Positions 9,117 to 17,907 of a DNA stretch of 64,000 bases are shown piece by piece. The stretch spans positions 1-64,000 of the forward strand of contig JAKIZK010000004.1 of the NCBI GenBank assembly GCA_022708055.1, given 5' to 3'. How positions within the stretch are numbered: position 1 is the first letter of the stretch; the number at the start of each line of letters is the position of its first letter. This stretch comes from Bacteroidota bacterium (lineage in GTDB: Bacteria; Bacteroidota; Bacteroidia; Chitinophagales; Chitinophagaceae). Below the pieces are notes generated by a model. That model was not told the DNA's origin. It was given only the letters and a program-made list of their open reading frames with translations, and ran no database searches. Position numbers and translations under genes: made by a program.

Positions 9117-9836
9117 CTGAAAACAGAAATTAAATACCGACATCTCTTTTTTGATCTTGATCACACCCTTTGGGATTTTGATACCAATAGCCGTCAAACG
9201 CTGGAAGAATTATTTCAAACCATGCAATTAAAAGAAAAGGGCGTAGATGATTTTGACCTTTTTCATAAAAACTATCTGGTTCATAATGATAAACTATGGG
9301 ATCGCTATCGCAATGGTTATGTAAAAGTAGATGAACTGCGCTGGAAACGTATGTGGCTTACGCTGCTTGATTTCAAAATTGCCAATGAACCCCTTGCCCG
9401 GGAAATGGGACAGCGCTTTTTGGACTTACTTCCCGGTCGAAAAACATTATTTCCGTTTACAATTGAGTTGCTGGAGTATCTTACCGATAAAGGGTATCAG
9501 CTTCATTTGATAACCAATGGCTTTGAAAGCACACAACACAGTAAATTAAAAAATTCTGGAATAGATAAATATTTTCAACAGGTAATTACTTCCGAAGGCA
9601 GCAATAGCCTGAAACCACATAAGGAAATATTTGAATTTGCTTTTCAAAAGACAGGTGCAGCGGCAGCACAAAGTATCATGATAGGTGATACACTAGAGGT
9701 TGATATTTTGGGCGCTATGAATGCAGGTATTGATTCTGTTCATGTAAATCATCTGAATGCCGAAACCGGAATTGTAAATGGCAAAAAACCAACTTACACA
9801 GTTTTTTCGTTAGAAGAATTGGTGAAAGTCTTTTAA
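9117..9836 (+). CDS. HAD-superfamily nucleotidase/phosphatase (YjjG-like) with a non-standard start codon
   Basis: A haloacid-dehalogenase phosphatase. Motif I is FFDLDHTLWDFD, motif II has the Thr in HLITNG, the lysine is in SLKPHKEIF, and motif IV is MIGDTLEVDILGAMNAG. The C1 cap layout fits YjjG-type noncanonical nucleotidases. The frame is closed by TAG at 9075-9077, and no ATG, GTG or TTG occurs before motif I. The first ATG (9222) would delete the catalytic Asp. Initiation must therefore use CTG 9117 or ATT 9108 or 9129; ATT-AAA-TAC-CGA at 9129 aligns with the usual MKYRH-type N-terminus of such proteins (from memory). A substituted start codon or a sequence error is possible. Confidence 0.85.
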   Translation: MKTEIKYRHLFFDLDHTLWDFDTNSRQTLEELFQTMQLKEKGVDDFDLFHKNYLVHNDKLWDRYRNGYVKVDELRWKRMWLTLLDFKIANEPLAREMGQRFLDLLPGRKTLFPFTIELLEYLTDKGYQLHLITNGFESTQHSKLKNSGIDKYFQQVITSEGSNSLKPHKEIFEFAFQKTGAAAAQSIMIGDTLEVDILGAMNAGIDSVHVNHLNAETGIVNGKKPTYTVFSLEELVKVF

Positions 9837-9860
9837 TCTGATTTTTCACCACCGTATTTC

Positions 9861-9908
9861 AAAAAAAATCCTTCCTGAATACAATTTATCATTTGTCGTC
9901 AGGAAGGA
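9861..9908 (-). terminator. intrinsic terminator of the superoxide dismutase gene
   Basis: Stem TCCTTCCTGA / TCAGGAAGGA (9899-9908 with 9869-9878), 10 bp perfect, around a 20-base loop. A run of eight T follows on the reverse strand (9861-9868). It lies 40 bases past the sod stop. Confidence 0.88.
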
Positions 9909-9947
9909 GTCGTTTATACTTTTTCCAGAGTTCTATTAGAACTTTAG

Positions 9948-10550
9948 TTATAATTTTTCAAATCTTTCAGCTACTTTGTTCCAGTCGGTAACATTCCAGA
10001 TGGCTGAAAGATAATCGGCACGCTTGTTCTGATATTTCAAATAATATGCATGTTCCCAAACATCGACACCGAAAACAGGTGTGCCTTTTGTTTCTGCAAC
10101 ATCCATCAACGGATTATCCTGATTGGGTGTGGAAGTAATGGTAAGTTTTCCTTCATGTACAATGAGCCATGCCCATCCACTGCCAAAGCGACCTGCGCCG
10201 GCAGCGGCGAATTTTGTTTTAAACTCATCAAATGAACCAAAAGCATGATTGATCGCATCAGCCAGTTTGCCTGCTGGCGCACCACCACCATTTGGAGAAA
10301 GACTTTCCCAGAAAAAACTATGATTCCAATGACCGCCGCCATTATTGCGCACAGCGGCACTGATAGCTCCGGCATGAGCAACCAATTGCTCCAGAGATTT
10401 TTGCTCATATTCCGTTCCGGTAATAGCTTTATTGAGATTATCAACATAAGCCTGATGATGTTTTCCATGATGTATTTGCATGGTCAAAGTGTCGATATGA
10501 GGCTCCAATGCATCGTGTGCATAAGGGAGTGCAGGTAATGTAAAAGACAT
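9948..10550 (-). CDS. sodA: superoxide dismutase, Fe/Mn family, Mn-type signature
   Basis: A 200-residue cytoplasmic enzyme that dismutates superoxide to oxygen and hydrogen peroxide. The metal ligands are His in MQIHHGKHH, His in [10 protein letters not shown], and Asp and His in DVWEHAYYL. The Gly-rich NNGGGHWNH and the Gln of NQDNPLM fit the manganese-preferring (or cambialistic) form rather than the iron form; metal choice is inference. The length is typical. It is monocistronic: an exact TAnnTTTG promoter element lies about 50 bases upstream and a strong terminator follows the stop. Confidence 0.96.
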   Translation of the reverse strand: MSFTLPALPYAHDALEPHIDTLTMQIHHGKHHQAYVDNLNKAITGTEYEQKSLEQLVAHAGAISAAVRNNGGGHWNHSFFWESLSPNGGGAPAGKLADAINHAFGSFDEFKTKFAAAGAGRFGSGWAWLIVHEGKLTITSTPNQDNPLMDVAETKGTPVFGVDVWEHAYYLKYQNKRADYLSAIWNVTDWNKVAERFEKL

Positions 10551-10599
10551 AAAAAAAATTTAATCGTTATTGAGATATTAATATTTACTGAAAGGGTTA

Positions 10600-10607
10600 C
10601 AAACGTA
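10600..10607 (-). promoter_or_regulatory. -7 element TACGTTTG upstream of sod
   Basis: Exact TAnnTTTG on the reverse strand, 49 bases before the sod ATG. The remaining intergenic bases up to 10764 show no other gene. Confidence 0.5.
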
Positions 10608-10764
10608 CATTAAATTTTTCATTCATCATATATACAAAAGATGACTGAAAAATATTCCGGTAGTACCGCTTAGTCAAAAACAATAATTATAATTCAAGAT
10701 AAAACTACAAAGACTAACGATTGAAAAATTGAGCAAACAGATTTATTCCGCCTCTCGCAACATA

Positions 10765-11067
10765 TCAGGCTAGGCAATTGTATTTTTTACCTTTTTCTTT
10801 ATAATAAATGGCAATGCCTTCTGTTTGCAAATTATGCAAAACTGAAATCGTGTACCAGGATACTGAGCCTTTAAAAGCAGGATATGTTTTCTTGATAATC
10901 TTTTTGACATCGGCAACCAATTCAGTAAAAGTTTTACCTTTTGTTTTCTTCAGGCACTGAATAATTGCGGCTTTAAAAGGCTTATAAATAGCTGTATCAA
11001 TCATCATCACAGTGCCGCTAACAGGATGTGTAATTTCTGTTTTCTTAATCGATTCTTTTTGATTCAT
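10765..11067 (-). CDS. small conserved protein, DUF6958-like
   Basis: 100 residues, basic, no signal peptide. The pattern HPxSGxxxMxID near residues 14-24 and GSVSWYTISVLHNLQTEG near 66-83 resembles the small DUF6958-type family, whose C-terminal half looks like a winged-helix fold; the family call is from memory. It starts 1 base after the tadA stop on the same strand, so the two are probably co-transcribed. Function unknown. Confidence 0.7.
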   Translation of the reverse strand: MNQKESIKKTEITHPVSGTVMMIDTAIYKPFKAAIIQCLKKTKGKTFTELVADVKKIIKKTYPAFKGSVSWYTISVLHNLQTEGIAIYYKEKGKKYNCLA

Positions 11068-11068
11068 T

Positions 11069-11506
11069 TTACCTTTTGTTTAAAAAGAAATCTTTCATCA
11101 ATTGCGCACATTCATCCTGCAAAACACCTCTTACCAGTTCTGTTTTTGGATGAAAGGGCCAGTTGGTTGTAGTTGTTTTCTTATACCCGTTTTTTTCATC
11201 ATCGGCGCCATAAACAATTCTACCCAACTTGCTCCAATAAATAGCTCCGGCACACATCAGGCAGGGTTCCAGTGTTACATAAAGGGTTGCCTCGGGCAAA
11301 TATTTTGAACCCAATGCATTAAAAGCAGAAGTAAGTGCGATAATTTCGGCATGAGCCGTTGGGTCATTTAATCGTTCCACCATATTATGACCTCGGGCAA
11401 TTATTTTTTCCTGCACTACTACTATGGCACCTACCGGAATTTCATCTTCCTCAAAAGCTTTTCGGGCTTCCTTCAGTGCCTGCGTCATAAAATAAGCGTC
11501 TGTCAT
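11069..11506 (-). CDS. tadA: tRNA-specific adenosine deaminase (nucleoside deaminase)
   Basis: A 145-residue zinc deaminase. HAEIIAL supplies the zinc His and catalytic Glu; PCLMCAGAIYW supplies the two zinc Cys. TadA converts wobble adenosine 34 of tRNA-Arg(ACG) to inosine, needed to read CGN codons. Guanine deaminase-like paralogs share these motifs, but the length and the motif spacing fit TadA. It is divergent from the aldehyde dehydrogenase (30 bases apart) and followed one base later by the DUF6958-like gene. Confidence 0.88.
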   Translation of the reverse strand: MTDAYFMTQALKEARKAFEEDEIPVGAIVVVQEKIIARGHNMVERLNDPTAHAEIIALTSAFNALGSKYLPEATLYVTLEPCLMCAGAIYWSKLGRIVYGADDEKNGYKKTTTTNWPFHPKTELVRGVLQDECAQLMKDFFLNKR

Positions 11507-11536
11507 AATTACTTATCTTGTATCAAATTTACCCAA

Positions 11537-12910
11537 ATGTCATTGATAAATGAACTGGAAAATCTGCGAAATTATTTTGAAAGAGGCGCTACCCTTTCGG
11601 CAGACTTTCGAATTGAACAATTAAAAAAACTAAAACAATCTATTCTCGAGTACGAATATGAATTGTACCAGGCTTTATACACCGATTTGAAAAAAAATAA
11701 AGAAGAAACCTGGGTTACGGAAACAGGTATGGTTATTTCTGAGCTAAATACAGCACTGCGAAAAATAAAATCATGGATGCGGCCTGAAAAAGTGAGAACC
11801 AATCTGCTCAACCTTCCTTCCAGCAGCCGCATCTTACGTGAGCCATTGGGTGTACTACTCATCATTGGTCCGTGGAATTATCCTTTTCAGCTATTAATCA
11901 ATCCGCTTATTGGCGCCATTGCAGCAGGAAACTGTGTAGTGCTAAAGCCTAGCGAATTTGCACCGGCAACAGATGTGGTGATGAAAAAAATAATTGAATC
12001 CGTTTTTCCCAAGGAATATATTTTATATGTACAAGGCGAAGGACAACAGGTAATACCACAGATGATGAATGCTTTTAGATTTGACCATGTATTTTATACC
12101 GGAAGCACAGCTGTAGGAAAGATTATTTATAAAATGGCAGCAGAAAAAGTAGTACCTGTAACGCTGGAGCTGGGTGGCAAAAGCCCCTGTGTGGTAGATG
12201 CCGATGCAAATTTAAAAGTAGCAGCCAGACGAATTGCGATGACAAAATTTTCCAACGCAGGGCAAATGTGTGTAGCGCCGGATTATGTATTGGTACATCA
12301 ATCGGTAAAGCAACCATTTGTGGATGCTATGCAGGAAACCATACACCAATTTTTTGGCGATAAGCCTGAAGAAAATTACAACTACGGAAAAATGATAAGT
12401 GAAAAACAATTTGACCGTGTCGTAAAATATCTTTCGGAAGGAAACATCATTAAGGGCGGTAGAATAGACCGTGCGAAGCTTTTTATAGAACCAAGTTTAT
12501 TGGACAATATAGCACCTGATGCTGCAGTGATGCAGGATGAAATTTTCGGTCCGGTTTTACCCATCCTCACATTTGCAGATATGAAAGAAGCAAAATCAAT
12601 TATCAATAAACATCCTAACCCGCTGGCCTTTTATATTTATACGGCCAGTACTGCAAATGCAAAATCATGGCTTCAAAATATTCCGGCCGGTGGTGCCTGT
12701 ATTAATAACTCAAGCTGGCATTTAACCAATCATCATTTACCTTTTGGAGGCAGAGGATTTAGCGGCACCGGAAATTATCATGGCAAATATTCTTTTGAAA
12801 CATTTAGCCATAAAAAAGCAGTGATGCAAACGCCTACCTGGTTCGACCCATCCATCAAATATCCTCCATTAAAAGGAAGATTAAAATTGTTTAAACGAAT
12901 CATAAAATGA
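11537..12910 (+). CDS. aldehyde dehydrogenase family protein
   Basis: 457 residues; start ATG 11537 (MSLINELENLRNYFERG). The family core is clear: GPWNYPFQLLINPLIGAIAAGN, catalytic Glu in LELGGKSP, catalytic Cys in FSNAGQMCVAPDY, and EIFGPVLPIL near the C-terminus. The absence of a long N-terminal extension and the C-terminal basic tail after the catalytic domain match the class 3 fatty-aldehyde (ALDH3-like / CalB) subgroup, which oxidises medium-to-long aldehydes. It overlaps the glutathione peroxidase gene by ATGA (4 bases), implying translational coupling; together they may handle lipid peroxidation products (inference). Confidence 0.93.
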   Translation: MSLINELENLRNYFERGATLSADFRIEQLKKLKQSILEYEYELYQALYTDLKKNKEETWVTETGMVISELNTALRKIKSWMRPEKVRTNLLNLPSSSRILREPLGVLLIIGPWNYPFQLLINPLIGAIAAGNCVVLKPSEFAPATDVVMKKIIESVFPKEYILYVQGEGQQVIPQMMNAFRFDHVFYTGSTAVGKIIYKMAAEKVVPVTLELGGKSPCVVDADANLKVAARRIAMTKFSNAGQMCVAPDYVLVHQSVKQPFVDAMQETIHQFFGDKPEENYNYGKMISEKQFDRVVKYLSEGNIIKGGRIDRAKLFIEPSLLDNIAPDAAVMQDEIFGPVLPILTFADMKEAKSIINKHPNPLAFYIYTASTANAKSWLQNIPAGGACINNSSWHLTNHHLPFGGRGFSGTGNYHGKYSFETFSHKKAVMQTPTWFDPSIKYPPLKGRLKLFKRIIK

Positions 12911-13587
12911 AACTATTAAAAAGATTACTCTTAGTTATTTTTGTTTTACTACTTGCATTTACCGGTTACGTTTGGGTTGCAAATAGAAATGTAAAGAATA
13001 TGACTTTCAGGCAAAAAATTTTAAGAACTGTATATCCGGCCTTTATGTGGTGGTCCAAAAAGAGTGGCAACCGCTCTCAGGTAATTACAAATAAAGAAAA
13101 ACAGCCTCTTACTTCTTTTTATTCGTTGAATGCATTACTCAATAATGGAGATACATTTCAGTTTGAAAATTTAAAAGGGAAAAAAGTATTGCTTGTAAAT
13201 ACGGCCAGCAACTGTGGGTTTACCAATCAGTATGCTGCACTAGAATCACTTTATCAATCCCATAAAGACCGATTCATAATTTTGGGATTTCCTGCCAATG
13301 ATTTTAAAAATCAGGAAAGCGGAACCGATGCAGAAATTGCTGCATTTTGTAAGCAAAACTTTGGCATTAGCTTCCCGTTGATGCAAAAGTCGGTAGTGCT
13401 GCCTCAGGCAAATCAAAATCCGGTATATCAATGGCTGACCGATGCGTCAAAAAACGGATGGAATAATAAAGCACCATCCTGGAATTTTTCAAAATATTTA
13501 GTTGATGAAAACGGTGTGTTAATAGATTACTTTGGATCTGCAGTTGCTCCTACCGACGAAGTATTGATCAATGCAATAAAAAAATAA
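12907..13587 (+). CDS. glutathione peroxidase family protein, membrane-anchored
   Basis: 226 residues. An N-terminal hydrophobic helix (residues 5-24) precedes an atypical ~45-residue spacer and a full thioredoxin-fold peroxidase domain. The peroxidatic Cys is in NTASNCGFTNQY, the Gln/Asn side in GFPANDFKNQESG, and the Trp in WNFSKYLVDENG. It is a Cys (not selenocysteine) enzyme and probably thioredoxin-dependent. The helix places it at the membrane, in periplasm or as a signal anchor. Translation is coupled to the upstream aldehyde dehydrogenase. Confidence 0.93.
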   Translation: MKLLKRLLLVIFVLLLAFTGYVWVANRNVKNMTFRQKILRTVYPAFMWWSKKSGNRSQVITNKEKQPLTSFYSLNALLNNGDTFQFENLKGKKVLLVNTASNCGFTNQYAALESLYQSHKDRFIILGFPANDFKNQESGTDAEIAAFCKQNFGISFPLMQKSVVLPQANQNPVYQWLTDASKNGWNNKAPSWNFSKYLVDENGVLIDYFGSAVAPTDEVLINAIKK

Positions 13588-13591
13588 TATA

Positions 13592-14128
13592 ATGTTTACT
13601 AAAGCTGATATTGAACAATATTTTGTAAACGAAAAAGAAGGCGGCAAATGGAAAATGACAACAGGTTTGTTGTCATTAATTGCCGGCGTGGTATTGTTTT
13701 TTGCTGGTGCATCATCTTATTATTATGGCGCCGCACTTCCGCCTGCAATTATGGGTTGTGTTTTATTTGCCGTTGGCTATATCGCCTACAGCCGAAGCGA
13801 TGCCCGCCGAAAAAGAAATGTGTATGCCTACGATATGTATCCGGCTGAGTTGAGAGATGAGGAGCTACCCAGAATGAAATTATTGATGAAAAAACTCAAA
13901 TCATATCGCTGGTTATTCATATTACTTGCCCTCTTTGGCATGGCCTTATTTTTTCGTTTTTATATTGTTTGTGAAGGCGACACCTGCCGGTTTTCATTTT
14001 TCCGGAAAGGGATGGGACTTACACTTACGATCATGTCGGCATTCATTATTTTTATAGGCTACCTTACCTGGAAGCGGGCAGATAAATACTTAAAAGGACT
14101 GGAATCATTTTACAAAATGACTACTTGA
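13592..14128 (+). CDS. uncharacterised membrane protein
   Basis: 178 residues, with hydrophobic segments near residues 25-42, 47-66, 105-124 and 143-163 and a charged, partly helical middle. It begins 4 bases after the peroxidase stop, so it is the third gene of the ALDH-GPx transcript. No family recognised. The 3' end overlaps the convergent next gene by 8 bases. Confidence 0.78.
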   Translation: MFTKADIEQYFVNEKEGGKWKMTTGLLSLIAGVVLFFAGASSYYYGAALPPAIMGCVLFAVGYIAYSRSDARRKRNVYAYDMYPAELRDEELPRMKLLMKKLKSYRWLFILLALFGMALFFRFYIVCEGDTCRFSFFRKGMGLTLTIMSAFIIFIGYLTWKRADKYLKGLESFYKMTT

Positions 14129-14564
14129 TAATGCCTTCTTTTTTTTGCTGCTGAATCAATATATCAGTTCCAAAGCTTAATTTTTTTGCTGCCGGAGATT
14201 TCACACTCATCACTCTCCAAAAGGGTGTTATTTTATTTATAGATTTTCCTTTTTCTAATTCCTCATGAGCATTTTCGGAAACAATGCGAAGAAAGATACC
14301 GGCAGTAACGGGGCAGCAATATTCGGCATTATGTGTATCGGCCAGGTCTTTTCTCATTTGTTTTAAATCGGTAAAGTGGCCTTTGGGAATTTGTCTTATA
14401 TATTCATCAACAATTGCAGGTGTTGCTATCAACATGGTGCTGCCTGCAGGTATATCTGCAAAATCGGCATCAATTCTTTTTACCACGGCTACTTTATCGG
14501 GCAACATTTTTTCTGCCCAGATTTTTCTTTTTGTTGTTGTTTTTCTTTTTTCAACTTTTGTCAT
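14121..14564 (-). CDS. small protein with alkyltransferase-like (MGMT/Atl-like) winged-helix pattern
   Basis: 147 residues; start ATG 14564 (the upstream in-frame TTG is weaker). Residues about 55-125 read IPKGHFTDLKQMRKDL...AEYCCPVTAGIFLRIVSENA...ITPFWRVM, which parallels the DNA-binding half of O6-methylguanine-DNA methyltransferase (IPxGxVxTYxxVA...NPxxxIPCHRVV). The acceptor-Cys PCHRV position is TPFWRV here, so no alkyl transfer is expected; alkyltransferase-like proteins flag lesions instead. Homologs are usually left as hypothetical. The fold assignment is my inference. The N-terminal 20 residues are very basic. Confidence 0.6.
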   Translation of the reverse strand: MTKVEKRKTTTKRKIWAEKMLPDKVAVVKRIDADFADIPAGSTMLIATPAIVDEYIRQIPKGHFTDLKQMRKDLADTHNAEYCCPVTAGIFLRIVSENAHEELEKGKSINKITPFWRVMSVKSPAAKKLSFGTDILIQQQKKEGIIK

Positions 14565-14608
14565 CTTCAATATTATTTCATGGTAAATTTATCGCTAATT
14601 CATAATTT

Positions 14609-14845
14609 ATGACACAGGCAGATATCATAGGCACGCTGGGAGTGGGTTTAATTTTGATAGCTTACTTCTGCAATATAGCAGGAAAGCTTTCGAGCAGTGA
14701 CAAGCAATTTATTTTGCTTAATCTCTTTGGCTCTGCACTTGCTTGTTATGCTTCATATATCATACGCTATTGGCCCTTTGTTATACTGGAAGGTACCTGG
14801 TTTTTGGTTTCCGTTTTTGGATTATTTGCTGCAAAAAAAAGGTAG
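14609..14845 (+). CDS. CBU_0592-type small membrane protein
   Basis: 78 residues, three hydrophobic segments, beginning MTQADIIGTLGVGLILIAYF. The pattern (G-lxLiAYf near the start, SSDKQFILLNLFGS, then ILEGTWFLVSVFGL) is that of the widespread CBU_0592-like membrane family of unknown function. It is flanked by divergent and convergent genes, so it is probably transcribed alone. Confidence 0.78.
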   Translation: MTQADIIGTLGVGLILIAYFCNIAGKLSSSDKQFILLNLFGSALACYASYIIRYWPFVILEGTWFLVSVFGLFAAKKR

Positions 14846-14855
14846 AAAGAAGTGG

Positions 14856-15911
14856 TTAAGATATTGGGCATTTTTCATGATAATTTATCAGTTCGATTGC
14901 TGTTTTCTCAAACTGAAATCCGGAATAAGTGCGGGCAATATCATCAAACACTTCGTTAATTTCTGCTTCCGTTTTAAGTGTAACTAACTTGTAACGAAAC
15001 TCTCTTATGTTGGGTAGTCCTTTTAAATAATTGGCATAGTGTCTTCTCATTTCATTGATGCCCACCACCGGCCCTTTCCATTCAATGGATTTTTGTAAAT
15101 GTTTGCGACACACCATCAGCCGGTCTTCAATTGAAGGAGGCTTCAGGTGTTCTCCTGTTTTAATAAAATGTTTTATCTCATTAAAAATCCAGGGATAACC
15201 AATGGCCGCACGGCCAATCATCACACCATCCACACCATATCTGTTTTTGTATTCCAATGCTTTTTCGGGGCTATCAATATCGCCATTTCCAAAAATGGGA
15301 ATATGAATGCGTGAATTATTTTTTATTTTTCCAATCAGTGTCCAATCTGCTTCACCTTTATACATTTGTGTGCGGGTGCGACCATGTATTGCTAAGGCTT
15401 TAATGCCTACGTCTTGCAATCGTTCTGCTACTTCTTCAATATTTTTGGTTTTATCATCCCATCCCAGTCTGGTTTTTACGGTTACAGGCAATGATGTTGA
15501 TTTTACAACAGCTTCTGTAAGTCTTACCATCAAATCTACATCGCGAAGCACACCTGCGCCGGCGCCCTTGAGAGCAACTTTTTTTACCGGACAGCCGAAA
15601 TTAATATCCAGCAAATCGGGATTGGTTACTTCCACAATTTTAGCGGCAAGCGAAAGACTTTCTTCATCGCCACCAAAAATTTGAATGCCTACCGGTCTTT
15701 CATAATCAAAAATGTCCAGTTTTTTTTTGCTTTTAATGGCATCTCTTATCAATCCTTCGGAAGAAATAAACTCGGTGTACATCAAATCGGCACCATTGTC
15801 TTTGCATACGGCACGAAAAGGCGGATCGCTTACATCTTCCATAGGAGCCAGCAATAGCGGGAAGTTGATACCCAATGGGTCAGGAATTTCTATGTTACCT
15901 ATCTTTACCAC
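14856..15911 (-). CDS. dusB: tRNA-dihydrouridine synthase
   Basis: 351 residues. This FMN enzyme reduces uridines in the D-loop of tRNA. The FMN-barrel start APMEDVSDPPFR, the catalytic Cys in DINFGCPVKKV, and GVMIGRAAIGYPWIF near the C-terminal side of the barrel are all present, followed by the helical tRNA-binding domain. The length fits DusB. It converges on the CBU_0592-type gene with 10 bases between, and is divergent from the CPBP gene. Confidence 0.95.
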   Translation of the reverse strand: MVKIGNIEIPDPLGINFPLLLAPMEDVSDPPFRAVCKDNGADLMYTEFISSEGLIRDAIKSKKKLDIFDYERPVGIQIFGGDEESLSLAAKIVEVTNPDLLDINFGCPVKKVALKGAGAGVLRDVDLMVRLTEAVVKSTSLPVTVKTRLGWDDKTKNIEEVAERLQDVGIKALAIHGRTRTQMYKGEADWTLIGKIKNNSRIHIPIFGNGDIDSPEKALEYKNRYGVDGVMIGRAAIGYPWIFNEIKHFIKTGEHLKPPSIEDRLMVCRKHLQKSIEWKGPVVGINEMRRHYANYLKGLPNIREFRYKLVTLKTEAEINEVFDDIARTYSGFQFEKTAIELINYHEKCPIS

Positions 15912-15973
15912 CTTTAATAAATCCCTTTTGGGGAATAAGCGGCAAATTTACAAATCAAAATCTGAGTTACATA

Positions 15974-16948
15974 ATGACAGGCATGTTAAAATCAAGATCT
16001 CCCCTTTCACAGTTCATCCTATTTATTTCCATTTCATTAGCCGGGCTGTTTATTATTGGTTTTTTTGGCACTTTATTAATTTCGGCAATTACAGGAATTA
16101 GCTTAGATACAATTTCTGATTCATCAAAATGGGATAACAACAATCCGGCAACCATTACATTAATCAGGGGAATGCAGATTGTACAGTTTGTTGCATTATT
16201 TGTTGTTCCTGTTTTTATTAGCTCAAGACTGTTTAGTAATGATTCGAAAAAATATCTGGGATTAAAAAAGCCGGATCGTAATCTGTATTATCTGGCCGGA
16301 TGTGCGGCATTGATAGCGGCCATACCGGTTACCAATTATCTGGGATTGATAAACCGCAATATTCCTTTACCGGATAGTATTGAACAATGGATTGCCAAAT
16401 CGGAAGCAGAAGCGCAAAGAACCATCAATCTATTAGTTAGCCAACATACATTAAAAGACCTTTTCTTAAATATCTTTTGCATTGCAGGATTGGCAGCTGT
16501 TGGAGAAGAATTATTATTTCGTGGAATGGCGCAAAGGTTATTGATTAAGATGTTTAAAAATCACTGGGCCGGAATCATTGTAACTGCTATACTTTTTTCA
16601 GCCATTCACATGCAGTTTTATGGTTTTCTGCCTCGTTTTGCGTTAGGAATTTTATTGGGCGTTATTTATTGGTACAGCGGCAGCCTATGGGTAGCGATGG
16701 CTGCACATTTTGTATATGATGCATTACTGATTACACTAATTTATTTCAAACCGGAGATGGCTAACGAAACTGTTGCAAATGCAAAGCCGCAGGAACTATT
16801 GATTCCTGCCATTGTAAGCTTGACAGCAACTTTTTTCTTAACCATGTGGATGATAAAAAAATCTAAGTCCAGCTATCAAAATTGGTATGAAGAAGATTTA
16901 AAATCTAAAAATCATCCATTTGATTTTGACGAAAATGTTCCCGAATAA
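15974..16948 (+). CDS. CPBP-family intramembrane metalloprotease
   Basis: 324 residues; start ATG 15974 chosen (a second ATG at 15983 is possible). Multi-pass membrane protein with the CPBP/Abi motifs: EELLFRG (EExxxR; glutamates bind zinc), FSAIHMQFYG (FxxxH) and AAHFVYDAL (HxxxD/N). Members process prenylated or other membrane proteins, and in Gram-positives some confer bacteriocin self-immunity. The substrate is unknown here. It starts a co-oriented run with cdsA (20-base gap). Confidence 0.9.
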   Translation: MTGMLKSRSPLSQFILFISISLAGLFIIGFFGTLLISAITGISLDTISDSSKWDNNNPATITLIRGMQIVQFVALFVVPVFISSRLFSNDSKKYLGLKKPDRNLYYLAGCAALIAAIPVTNYLGLINRNIPLPDSIEQWIAKSEAEAQRTINLLVSQHTLKDLFLNIFCIAGLAAVGEELLFRGMAQRLLIKMFKNHWAGIIVTAILFSAIHMQFYGFLPRFALGILLGVIYWYSGSLWVAMAAHFVYDALLITLIYFKPEMANETVANAKPQELLIPAIVSLTATFFLTMWMIKKSKSSYQNWYEEDLKSKNHPFDFDENVPE

Positions 16949-16968
16949 AAACAGTAAAGAACAATTAC

Positions 16969-17853
16969 ATGGCATTAAATGTCTCAGTATTTAAAACCAG
17001 AACGATAACTGCATTGCTTTTTGCAGCAACTATGTTATTGGGATTTTGGTGGAATGCATGGAGCTTTTTACTCCTGTTCATCATTATTCATTTTGGATGC
17101 TGGTGGGAGTTTTTAAAGCTAATTGAAAAAATTCATCACACTAAATTTCATCTTTATACCAAACTAGGATTGATGACCATGGGATTCAGTTTTTTGCTTT
17201 GGTATTGTGGCTATCCATATCATTTTGATAGTTATATCATCAAGTACAATCTGCCTATTCCGGTTTCGACTGCGGGTTTTGTGTTCATGCTGATAGGCAT
17301 TTATCTACAAAACACAGTGAAGCCGCTTGCCTATATTGCAGCTTTAGGTGGTGTTTTTTATATTTCGTTCAGTTGCGGACTTATCATTGATTTATTTGAA
17401 GCTCCCATTGGATTTACTTCAGAAAGTCCGGCGTTTTATTCTTCGGTAATGTTACCTATGATCATTTTATTCAGCATCTGGATCAATGATACAATGGCCT
17501 ATATTGTGGGTTCATTAATTGGGAAAACACCACTTTCAAAAATTTCACCTAAAAAAACCTGGGAAGGTACTTTAGGAGGTATGTTATTGGCTATCGTTGC
17601 TATGGGCTTTATCAATCTGTATGTTTTTGAATTGAAAAATATTTCGGACAACTATCATTGGTTTGTAATTCCTGCCATTGCAGCGCTTGCCGGCACCATG
17701 GGTGATTTATTTGAAAGTAAGCTTAAACGAATGGCTGGTGTAAAAGATAGCGGCAGTTTTTTGCCGGGGCATGGCGGTTTTTTAGACCGGTTTGATTCAC
17801 TGCTTTTTGCAGTGCCCGCTGTGTGGTTGTATATTCAAATAATGCTCAGTTAA
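16969..17853 (+). CDS. cdsA: phosphatidate cytidylyltransferase (CDP-diacylglycerol synthase)
   Basis: 294 residues, about eight hydrophobic segments. The C-terminal signature GDLFESKLKRMAGVKDSG...GHGGFLDRFDSLLF matches the CDS family pattern (S-x-[LIVMF]-K-R-x(4)-K-D...D-R-x-D), and KKTWEGTLGG precedes it. The enzyme makes CDP-diacylglycerol from phosphatidate and CTP in the inner membrane, the precursor of phosphatidylserine and phosphatidylethanolamine. psd follows 54 bases later, linking two steps of phosphatidylethanolamine synthesis; pssA is not in the window. Confidence 0.96.
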   Translation: MALNVSVFKTRTITALLFAATMLLGFWWNAWSFLLLFIIIHFGCWWEFLKLIEKIHHTKFHLYTKLGLMTMGFSFLLWYCGYPYHFDSYIIKYNLPIPVSTAGFVFMLIGIYLQNTVKPLAYIAALGGVFYISFSCGLIIDLFEAPIGFTSESPAFYSSVMLPMIILFSIWINDTMAYIVGSLIGKTPLSKISPKKTWEGTLGGMLLAIVAMGFINLYVFELKNISDNYHWFVIPAIAALAGTMGDLFESKLKRMAGVKDSGSFLPGHGGFLDRFDSLLFAVPAVWLYIQIMLS

Positions 17854-17895
17854 TTTAATCAAAAGACTTCTTACCCTCAAGCAATTACCATTACT

Positions 17896-17903
17896 TATAT
17901 TTG
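17896..17903 (+). promoter_or_regulatory. -7 element TATATTTG just before psd
   Basis: Exact TAnnTTTG, ending 4 bases before the psd ATG. psd may thus be made from a leaderless or nearly leaderless transcript as well as by readthrough from cdsA. Confidence 0.5.
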
Positions 17904-17907
17904 CCGC

